From: Kuschelorhynchus macadamiae
Lineage: Eukaryota > Arthropoda > Insecta > Coleoptera > Curculionidae
NCBI GenBank assembly: GCA_030620095.1
Contig: JAUTXW010000349.1
Location: forward strand, 1,836,001 to 1,900,000
Length of the DNA: 64,000 bases
Direction: 5' to 3'
How positions within the stretch are numbered: position 1 is the first letter of the stretch; the number at the start of each line of letters is the position of its first letter. Below, piece by piece: positions 35,801-47,800 of this stretch. Below the pieces are notes generated by a model. It searched no databases, was not told where the DNA came from, and saw only the letters and a program-made list of their open reading frames with translations. A program made the translations under genes and the position numbers.

Positions 35801-38800
35801 TAACGCTCGCAATAACTTCACGTGCACTGTTTCGAATTGTTTTTCCTCTTTTGCTCGCCATCGTTACTTCGAAATAATAAATCAAATTCAACGCAACGCA
35901 TTTATATAAAAATGAAAACAAATGCTCGAAATGTATAGGCGCCAAATAGCTAGAACCTTCTAGCGGCAAGTGCATGGAGACTAGGCATATTACAAGTGGA
36001 CTAGTGCGCAATTTACTAAATCCTCGATTAATTTTCCGTACCGCTTAGCTGGCGCACTTTATAGGTGAAGCGGTAAACTATTAAAACAAATAAAATAAAA
36101 TAAAATTTATTTGCGTACACAAATTTTACTTTTCCGCTTGCTTAAGACTATGAACCTTTATTTTATTAAACCGCCCGGTTTTTTTTCGTGTCCCGCTCTT
36201 TAGTCATTAACGTTACGGACCTAAAAAAACCTCGCATCAACGTAAAAATAACGACATCTTGCTACTATAGAGTAGTATTTTAGGTAAGGTGGGAACAGAC
36301 ACACAGGCAGGCAGACCGAGGGACTTGAGGGAACATGTTTTCCGGCATTTAGGTACCCTGAAAGGTGAACATTTGAAGAAACAGGATTATTTTTTTACGA
36401 TTGCAATACTTTCTTTTTACAAGGAAAGTAAAATTAAATATTATTCTAGTTTCTTTAGTGTAAATGTATACAAATAATAATAATAAAATAACTAATGAAA
36501 AATAGAAAAGTGAGCAACTTATGATTAAAATTAAAAATGCTTATATTATGTCGAGATTCTTTTGTCAGCATAAAGTTGGCAGACTGAACTAAAAAATTTT
36601 CACTAGCTACAGGTTGGAGTTGTTGAAAGAAATGGTTTCGCAGCCTATTTTAAGCTTACATAAGAACTAGATTCCCAGTAAAGGAATATATCTGCATTCC
36701 TCAAAGCAGAAATTGTTTTAAATAAGATATCAATTATTCATCTAAATATTAATTTTTATTTGAGAGCATCCACCTTAGGCTTCCGCAAAAGTTATCTGAA
36801 GCCGATTAATCAGTCGGACTCTAGTAAAATGTAAAATGGACTTTTTATGTTAAATATAGTATGAGGGTACGAATTTTAGAATCGTATAAATAAAAGTAAT
36901 TTTTCATACTAGGTCTTTTTTTTCAGGCTTTCCAAATTACGCAGATCAATGTTGGGAGCGCCTTCGAAAAAAGACATCCTAATACATACCCCATCAGGAT
37001 TTCACAGGTTCGAAGGAATTTCGAGAAAGTTTACACAAAAGTTATATGAATGGGAAAAATCTCAAGGAATCGCACCAGAAGCCTCAACATTCGCCTTGCT
37101 GTCAGCATCGAGTTATACTCCTGAAGTTCGCCTTAATGGCAATAAAAGTAAAGACAACTCAAGTACGCCTTTTATCTTAGAATTTCTTCTTTTAGTTAAA
37201 AAAAATAATAATAAATCTATTATGAACCCTAAATGTTTCTTTCCTTCTTTATCTAATTTTAAAACACTGATCATGTTTTACGGGAATGTACTGGACTTAT
37301 TCAGTGTAATAATTTGTATTTTCAGCTGAAGTTATAACAACGTAACATTTTTTTTTAGTGGATCACGTACAAAAGTTGTGACAAACCGGCTTCGGGAAAT
37401 TCGCTAAATTTTTTACATATTGTAGTTCTTGATCTTATGTAGAAAAAATACATGGGCACGTCAATATGGTACGACCGTGTTGGAAGTGTCCTCCGAAAGG
37501 GTAGATAACCTTAGTAGTGCATAAAATAAGTAAAATATTAGTTTTAAGCTGGTATACACAGCAGCTAGATTTGATTAGGTTGATTGAACGGAAAAAATTG
37601 AGACCTTGAGAGACTATAAAATCTAAATGGCTTGAGTTGAAGGAGAACGAATTGTATATTTCTATTTTGGTTTTTTTATGGTCACTTTTCAGTATAACTA
37701 AAGTTAATATATGAACAAAATAAATTTTAAATTATTAGATTAAATGGAAAATTAGTACTATGAGAGCATAAGAGAAAAAGATAAAACATGCAGTTGGTTT
37801 TCTTTTAAGTCAAGCCGTTTAGATTTTATATTATTTTCAGTTTTTAAATGCCAATATCTCGAAAACATTTTAATTTTCGATATATGATATGCTTTGAATT
37901 AACCGCTTAATTTAAATATTTTATAATAGATAGAATTCTTCTTAAAAAAAACTGATATTGCACATTATAACACGTTTTTGGAATATCTTGTATAAATAAA
38001 AGTAGCCTAAGAATATTTTTTGTAACCAAGTATCTTTCCTATTTAATCTTTCCATCTCTTTTTAATAGCCAACGAGATATTCAAGAATTATACACTAATT
38101 GGACCAGTAACCAGTAAAGTCCATACAACTTTAAAAAAAATAGAAAGCTTACAAAAATTAAACAATAAATATTTTTTATGTAGTATAACTTTTTCTCGAA
38201 AACTCAATTCAAATTAGTCTATTTGTTTTATTTTATTCTCAACCATGAACACCCTGTCTATTTGAGATAAAAATATATTGAAATATATTTTACTCATCTT
38301 AAAAAATTAAAACAAAATCATTTTAGTCAATTATATTTGTTATTCAAGCTTAAAACAAACATTAATTAAAATCTTACTACATTTAGTATTCAGTAAGCTT
38401 TTTAAAAGGAGGACTTTTCGGAGGGTTATATTTCCAAAACGTCTAGTACGATTTTGACATGTCCCTGTATCTTTTGTTAAGAATTACAAAATTTAAAAGA
38501 AATAGCAAATTTTATTGAAGCCGATTTTCCATAAGGTTTGTGCGTCTTCCTTTATATAAGGTGCGGAGCATTTCTGGGAAAGTTGTACTGCCTCATTGGC
38601 ATTGCGTTATGGGGAGAGGCATCATTTTGTTGAAAAATGAAAGATTAGCCTTCTTCTTCCAGTAGTAATTGCCAGATAAAAAAAACAACCCAAAAATGCA
38701 ATTCCCAATGCAATCCACAATTTTTAGCATTATAAGTTACCTTACAAAATTTTAAACACCGGTCATTATTTACCACCAGATCGGTACATAAGTGAAAAAT

Positions 38801-41800
38801 ACATACCTATCTATATGTCTTTCGTTAACAACCTTCCTTAAAGTTTTTGTTCAATTCCAACAACGAATTTTTCATTAACCTAATTTCCTGAGATTTACTG
38901 GCCGAAATTCAAAGAGTTATTTAAAATTTTAAGAGCAAAGGCCACTGTTGCTCAGGAGCTGAAGTTGAATAGATAAAGAAATATTTTCCACTGAAAATGA
39001 AAATTGACATGCCCGATTATATTTAATTTTATTTCCAGCTTCGCACTCCGCAACCCTTCCTCGGTCAAAATCGGCAGACAGCATCGCTATTTCCGCCTTG
39101 AATTTAACGTGTCCACTTTTATCTGGACATCCATCGTCTCTCTCCTTAAACGATATGGATGACCTAGAAAAAGAGTGTTTGGCAGATTCTAAATCCTCCT
39201 CCATGCAATATTTGATGGCAGGTGAAGAAAACTATTTGGACGAGAACCTAGATGATAATTTAGACGCCGATGAACCAGAAGCAGTGTTGGTAGAAGTCGA
39301 AGATTACGAAGAAGAAACTGCTGAACCATTGCATGTGTCGTGTGTAGAAAGACATCAATTACCGGTATATCAAAGACAGGAGTTTAAGCCTCTATGGTTA
39401 GTAAAGGTTTTAATCCTGGATTAATTAAGCCCAATTTAAACAAACATTTAAATTTTGTATTAACAGATGATAAATCCAAAAAAATGTATTTTAAAATATT
39501 AAGCTGGTAATCCAGTCTAATTGGATATTTATAGGATTTATATATTACATATTTTATTTACGTCTGCGTACACTTAGAAGTAGTATTTATAAACTTTGAT
39601 TTTATTTATATGATGAAATTGTTTCCTTTTTATTATAGCGAAAGCGAAACTATTGTCGTACCAAAAGTAAGGAGGTCCGAGTCGGCAAGGGCACAAATAA
39701 ATTATGATCTCATGGAGAACATTGTCAAATTATTGACTGAACTGCAAGTAACTGAAGATGAAATAAGGTAAGACATTAATCTGTTTCAGCTTCCGAATAA
39801 ACATTATACTATCGTATAATGAATTTTATTCTCATAAGTTATAACAAGTTTTTTTTAGTAGTCAACTTTTATAAGGTGTTATGTATAAAGTGAACGAAAA
39901 AGAATTACGTTTTTCATTTAATGAGGTGTTTTTTTTATACGAAATTATTACAACTAGCGACGCTAGGGGGGAGGCAAAACCCATTTTGCCCCCCTCCAAA
40001 TCTATCCCTGTGTTAACTTGGTTGGAAAGCGACCACTGACGAAAATGCCAAAAAAACACAATGTTATGTGTGTTGAAAAATACTGTCGTTTTCAAACTCC
40101 TAGGATTTCCTAAATACCTTCTGGAAAACTACCACTTTCAACACTTGTTATGTAATATATACTATTTCAACATGACAGTATCTGAAAGATGGTAAGTACA
40201 AAAGGAGGTTTAAAAAACAAAGCCAAATTTTTAACTTATTTTATTCACAATCAAAGCAATAGTGTTTGAAAAATTTTTTTCACACAATACTAGAGTTCAA
40301 ATTTAAATAAAAATAGAAGTCCTATTGAATATTATTTGTGATCGTAAGATAGTATACAATACACATGTGAAAGAGATCGTTTTCAAACTTTAAAGATAAA
40401 TACTTCCTCCTTTGAAAACTTCCGCTTTCAATACTTGTTATCTAATGGGAACCTTTAATCAGAAAATCGAGAAGCACCAAATCAACTTCTCTGTTTTAAG
40501 AAATCTTCGGTGTTTTGGTATTATTATTGTACTTCGAATATATGGAATTTATATTTGATCGATTCAATTTTGCCTGTATTTTTGTATTAGCACTCTATCA
40601 TAATAATATTCTTTGTGGAAATATTCTTTGTTAATAATAATTTAAATTGATCTAAATATCTATTAATTATTAATATTTTAAAAAGCTCAATCATGAAGTA
40701 ATAACAATTTTTTTTATTTTTTAGATGCTTAGTAGAAAACAAAAATTTTAAAGAAGAACAAAGTAAAAAGACATTTAAGGTAAACGGACATTCCTTTACA
40801 AAAATGGGTAATATATCACTAAATTATGTGTTTTAGTTTTTGAATGAGCTACAAAATCAGTCCATAAAGAAATTGGTAGAAAAACTATTAAAACTCCAGG
40901 AAGCAAATCACGTTGTTGCCAACAATATTAAGAAGGATGATAAGCAAAGCCAATCAAATCTGGATGACATTTTAGAAAATGTGCAAGATATCTCTGGTGA
41001 AATGTTGCAAATGGTAAGACTAACTGTAAAAAATTAAGTGCTTTAGATCACTGGCTTCCATTAAAGACATTACTGTATTTTTTAGAGAAATAAAAATTTT
41101 AAATGTCATGGATTTTTTCAAGTGCATTTTGTCTGTAAATACGCGAAAAATGTTTTGATTAATTTTTAATTCCACTATGATATAGGGGCGTAAACTGAAA
41201 ATGACAAATTGGGACTTTTTTGATCTGAGAGTTATTTTTAATTTTATAGCTTTTTGGATTTTACCTAACGTGCATTAAGAAACATTCCTAGTTGCTTTAA
41301 AAATAAAATATAAAAACATCCAAAAATATTTCAAAACCTCAATCCAATCCCATCTACATCATATTGTTTCTATTACATCTATAGGTTAGTCTTCAAAATT
41401 TTATTTCTCACTAGATCCATGATAAAGACCTGATCAGATATTTCAAATTTACATTTTTCTTCACTGTTTAACTTTTGTTTTTTTTTTTATTTAGACTGAA
41501 CAAATGAACAAAACACTTTCTGCACGTCTATCCTATGATTCCTACGCTTATCATGGAACAATGTTTGAACACATTAAGGTCATACGATGTAAAATAGCTG
41601 AACTTCGTCGACATCTAAGTTATATTTGTGCAGCTGCTGATCTCACTACACCAACCAGAAAGAAATTTTCAAATACTAAACTGGCAGTTAGAAAAACAAT
41701 GTCTAATGAGTCCAAAGACAGTAAAGGTGAAAACAGTGACATTTCTAGGAATAGCAGTGACAAAGAAAGAAGATTTGTGAAGCTGGAAGGTAATAATATT

Positions 41801-44800
41801 TAATGATATTTAATTGCCTATATTAGTAAAGAAAGTAACTCAATATTTATGTGTCCACAGAAACTATTAATATTGACCCTAAATGCAACATTTTTTGTGG
41901 GCCTCGAAAATTAACCTCTGATTATTCAAACAATAATTAAGGAAATTATAGGCGGCGTAAATTTAAGTCTTAACGGATAAAAATTGTGTTTGTTATTAAA
42001 CATAATTCCAGATCTCGAACGACATATGATTTCTTTGTATCTGTATGTATTCTAAACTTCTTTAGTTGAGGTAATCCATATTGTTCTAAATGGTTTATGG
42101 TTTTCTCTTAAATTCTTAAAACTATAATTAAACACCGGGTAGTTTTCATGTAGTAAATGAACAAATGTATTAAGTATATTTTATTTATTGATATTTATTT
42201 TCTGAGAACTGTACGAAAACTATATATCAACGTTTGGAAAACTTTTTGGTACACAGAAAAAAATTCTAATATGAATAAAATTATACTTTAATATTTATTC
42301 ATTATTCTTATTAAATTTGGGAACGAGAGAATTAATAGATTTATTCGTTAAAAGTCAGTGTTTATTGTTCTCAGTGATTCGTAGTTTTGTGAATGAAATT
42401 GTAAAAATTAATTTATGTTTTGTGGCTTGTGTGTTAGTACGATCAAAATACGCACGTACATAAAAAAAATTGTGTAAAGCATATATTTTATACGCGATAT
42501 AGACAAATTTTAAAATTGTAAACAGTTCGTTTATCCTCATTGACATTCGTTATCAGTAGCGCGAATACTGTTTATGCTAAAGGAGACCGCATACTATAGT
42601 ACCTGTATTGAATTTACTTTACTGCATATACTTCTTGCCAGACTGGCTATACATTTATTATTGATGAACAAATCTATGTTTTCTTTGATTGAATTATGGG
42701 GGATTTATCTAACAACGATCTCTATTCTAAATTGGTGGAGGCCATAAATCAGTCAGCTGAGTCTACCCGTAACACAGTTACTAAAGAGTTAAAGGAACAT
42801 ATTGCTACCGAAAGCAACAAAATCTTAAAACATATGAATGAACTTGACCGCCGAATTCTTAAAGTAGAACAAAAATGCACAAAACTAGAAAGCAAACAGT
42901 TAGAATTTGAAAGAAGATTCAGAAGAAACAACATCATTATATTTGGGGCCCTTACTTGCATTTGCTTTGCAATTTTTCACTAGTACATTAGGCATCACTG
43001 TACAAGAATTAGAAATAAATAATCTATACCTTCTAAAACAAGTAAAGAGTATTAAAGTTATTCCTATAAAAGTAGAATTTACTACAAATCTAAAGAAAAA
43101 TCTTATTTTAAAGAATAGTTTCAAATTGAAACACAGTAAGATTTTTATTGCTCAAGATCTTTGCATACAAGGCAGACAGGAAAGGAAAATTCTTATTACA
43201 CCTCAAGGCAGCTAAATCTAAAGATTTAAATGCGAAACTTATCAGTGGAAACAGGTTGATGATCAACGGCGAGACCTACACGGTACAACAGCTGCAGTCT
43301 CGCAATGATTTAGAGACCGAAGAAGAAACTACGATCGCTAAATCCAACAGTGCAACATCTACTCCAACTATCTACAGGAGAAGTAAAGACTTTTTTTCAC
43401 CAGTGGAGGATATTGACACTCCTGTAAATACAAGTTCAAATCCAACTGGTACCACAAAATTGAAACCCGATACTGCAGGAGTTCAACCAAATACAGAAGA
43501 AAAAAAGAAAAGAGACAGGAAGTCACCAACACAGAAACAGCCCCAAACTCCAAGCAGTCAGACCAAAAAGATAAAACTTGGTCTAGGTCCTATATCCTCA
43601 GTAGCAACAAGAGCGGCAGCAAAGAGACTTTAGAACTGATGGACATTTGTGATTAGGTAGTTATCTTGTTTAGTTTTTATTACATCAAAGTAAGTAGTTG
43701 TTTAAATATTATGTTTCAAGTTGGTCACATTAACGTGAGATCTCTAGTTGCTCACTATAATGAAGTTAAACATTTAATTACATTCATGATGGCATAGATA
43801 AATCTCAATTACACATTGTAGGTTATAGTTTTGTGGGACAGGACCGCACGGGTAGAAGGGGGGGAGGAGCTGCTTTCTATATCAAGGAAACTTTACACCC
43901 CACGATAATATTTTCCGAAACTTCTGAATATCTCGAACATATTTGGGTAAAGAAATCCATTCATAATAAGTTCTATGTTCTGGGTACGCTGTATCGTCCA
44001 CCAAATAGTGATGTTAGTAATTTTATAAGTAGTATGGAAGACTTTTTGATTGATATCACAACCCATTATGATAATATTATTTGCATGGGTGATATAAATA
44101 TTAATCTTTTAGACACGGTTTCTGTGTTAACATATAATTTCTATAGACAACTAGACACCTTTTATCTAGAACAAGTTATTCAACAGCCTACGCGAATTTC
44201 CAATCATAGTATGTCCCTTATAGACGTAATATTTACAAATATGCAAGCTTCCAACATAAAATCTGAAGAATTGAATGTGGCGGATCATTTTTGTATATCT
44301 TGTCAATTCGAACTTAAGAGCTCTAAACCTAAACCTAGGACTTATTCATATAGAAATTTTAAAAACATAAATCTGGCGGATTTTGAAAAAGATCTGCAAA
44401 ATCTCAACTGGAATCAACTTTATCAAATACAAAATATTGATGAGAAGGTTACCTTCTTAAATAGCACCCTTTTACAACTATTTGATTTTCATGCGCCTCT
44501 GCAAACATCTTGTAGCAGAACAAGGCACCCTTATTCTCCATGGATAACCCCGACTATCAGGAGTATGCAAAAACTTAGAGATAGGGCATTAATAAGGTAC
44601 AGAAGAAGTCAACTACCAGCCCACTGGGAGTATTACAAACAATTGCGCAATCAGACATCTTCCGCTACTAAACGAGAAAAAAGTGCTTATTTAACACATA
44701 AACTAAATAATTGTAGAACAAGGGAAAAATGGAAGGAACTAAAAAATATCAGTGTAGTTCCCGACAAACGCCAAGTAATTCCGACTGACTTAAGCAATGT

Positions 44801-47800
44801 TAATGAAATTAACTCTTACTTTTCATCAGCTAATAATTATAATCTACAGCCCGATCAAGAACTTCTCAATTTCTATAAAAGTAATCTCAAGACAGATGTT
44901 AGCACTACTAGCATTTTGAAACAATTGAAAAGTAATGCCTTTGGGAGTGATGGATTGAACCTGACAATGATAATTTTGTGTTGTCCGTTTATTGTGCCGT
45001 TTGTTACTCATATTATTAATGAATGTATGGCTAGTAGCTATTTTCCTAGCGCCTGGAAAAGTGCTTTTATAGTACCTATACCCAAAACAAACTCACCTAG
45101 AGAATTTAAAGATTTGCGGTCGATAAGTATTCTGCCTATTCTATCTAAAGTTATGGAGAAGGTACTTGAGAGGCAGATAAAAACCCATTTAAATCTTTAT
45201 AAAGTTCTTCCTTCAAAACAATCTGGTTTCAGGGAAGGTCATTCGTGTGCCACAGCGCTTGCGTCCATCACTGATGATGTCCTCAGAGCGCTGGATGATC
45301 GAAAGTCCTGTGCACTTATACTGCTCGATTACTCCAAAGCGTTTGATTTATTAAACCACAAAATTCTCATTTCCATGTTGCACTATATAGGATTTGGTCA
45401 GTCTGCAGTGGATTTTATTGGGTCATTTTTATCTAACAGGGTACAACACGTAAAGCTAAACAATGAGATGTCTGCAGGTCATGTGGTGACACAGGGTGTT
45501 CCCCAAGGGAGGATTATACGGCCTCTGCTTTATACAATTTATACATGCAGTTTTGATTCCCATCTGAACTTCTGTGACTATCACATGTATGCAGATGACA
45601 CTCAACTTTGTTATACATTTAGCCCCTCTGATTTAGCTAATGCTACAAACAACATTAATCATGATCTAAATTCACTCCTACATATTTCTGAACAGCACCT
45701 TCTCAAGCTAAATACCGAAAAAACTTGCGCCATTCTCTTTACAAGCGGCAAGTACAAAGATAGTGAACCTGAGATGAAGTTAAAACTGGGAAACTCGTCT
45801 ATTAAATTCACTAAAATATGCAAGAACTTGGGGCTGATTATGGATCAGAACCTACGTTTTAAAGAACATGTAACTGGTCTTTTGAAGAAAGCCTACTATT
45901 CCCTTAAATTGATTTTCTCTCAAAGACATTATCTAGACGTAAAAACCAAAAAACAACTTTGTGAGGCTCTTGTTCTTTCTGGTTTTAATTACCGTGATGC
46001 AGTCTATGGTCCTTGCCTTGATGGTATGGATCAGAAGCGCATTCAGAAAGCTCAAAACTCCTGTCTTAGACTAATTTACGGTATCCGAAGGCCTAACCCT
46101 GTATCGCACAAGTTGCGGGATGCTAATTGGTTGAGCATGTGTAATCGCCGTAAATTGCACATGGCCTGCATGTTTCACAAGGTTTTAAAATGTGGGGCGT
46201 CATCATATTTATATGAAAAAATTACTTTTAGAACTGATGTTCATAATCTAAATCTGAGATTTAGGAATTCCTTGACTATTCCGCGACAAAACCTCCATGT
46301 TCAGGCGGTCCTTTTCCTATAATGTTGCGATCTGTGATGCACTGGGTATTTCCGAAATATCTCAATCTCCTTATGCGTTCAAGAAAAATTACAAAACAAA
46401 ACAAAACAAAAACAAACAAAACAAAAGTATGCTTTATTGCCGCAGAAAAATTCTACAATTTTATGGACAAAGCAAAATATACCTAAAAATAAGACATATC
46501 AAAACATTAATCGAAAATAATTTCGACAAGTCAGTGCTTTTATTTTTAAAATGTAAATTATCAATTTACCAAATCGTAAAACACACGTTAGAATATAGCA
46601 TAACATTGCAAACAGTAAATGAATCATGATAACCTTATAAAAGTAAACAAACACACATGTACGAGGTGAATAATTTCGATGACATTGAAATCAAAATTGC
46701 AACTATGCGACCTTAAACTCTATGTTATTATAGTTATACAAATAATTGTGATGTTAAACAGAAGGTATATTGAACTAGTGCAGAATGTAGTATACAAAAA
46801 GAATTAAATTGTTTTTAATCCAATACCTAACAAAAATAATTAAGTTTTAAGTGAATGTTCGACAGTTCTTTTCCCTATATAATGATTTACAAAATTCTAT
46901 GCTATGAGTTAGGACATGACTCACAAAAGATTTAAGTAAACAAGCGAGTTTAGTGACAATTTAAAGAGACTTACTCACTGAAAAAAAAATCATTAACGCT
47001 GTAAAGTGGTCTCTCAATGAGGTATGCTTTGGTGTTTTTTCGAAATTGTGCAAGCGTAGGGATAGATTTTAAATGTACTGGCAGATTGTTGTAAAGTTTT
47101 ATGGCGTTGTAAATAATTGATTTTTTTATTAATTCTGTGGAAGGAATGGGAAGATAAATATCATGCCTAGAGTTTCTGGTAGGGTATACATGTTGTGGCC
47201 TTTCTGGGAGGGTGTTTATATGTTTTCTCAGCAAACATACCGTTTCCAAAATAAATAATGCAGGAAGTGTTAATATTTCATGTTTTTTGAAATAGTATTG
47301 GCAGTGAGCTCTATTATTTAGACCAAACAAATAACGAATGGCTCTCTTTTGAAGCATAAAAATACTACGAAATTGCTCGGTGGTACAGCAGCCCCAAAAG
47401 GGAAGGCCATAGCGGAGGTGGGATTCAAATAAAGAGAAATAAGTAAGTCTGGCAGAAGGAACGTCTAGTTCTTTTGAAACTGATCGAATGGCGAAGCAGG
47501 CGGTAGAAAGTTTTTTAGTTAAGGTGTCAATATGATTAGACCATTTTAGGTTGCTATTTATATTTAAACCCAGGAATTTAACCGACTCTACGTATTCAAT
47601 ATTGCTGTTATGTACCTGAAGTGGTTGTAAAGTTCCCTTATAAGATAACGCCACCGTTTTATCGACGTTAAAACAAAGCATATTGGAATCGGACCAAGCC
47701 TTAATTATAACCAAGTCTTTGGAGATACTAGAGTGTAAAGACGTTGTATCAAAATCACTCCATGTTATGCTTGTGTCATCAGCAAAAAGGGAGATTCTTC

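Larger units (their letters stand above)
33218..36200 (-). mobile_element. Tc1/mariner-superfamily-type DNA transposon, dead, with nested elements
   Basis: The ends are inverted repeats of about 26 bp: AAGTGCGGGACACGAAAG at 33218 and its inverse CGTGTCCCGCTCTT ending at 36200, with TA on both sides (33216-33217, 36201-36202). A transposase remnant reads on the minus strand at 35861-34520. A second inverted copy of the end sequence at 33398-33423 and a palindrome at 33621-34330 lie between the transposase and the left end. It lies in intron 6 of the host gene. Confidence 0.8.

Noticed and set aside
39401..39406. Alternative donor GTAAAG for exon 8
   Set aside because: It would put exon 9 out of frame; the donor four bases earlier keeps the frame.
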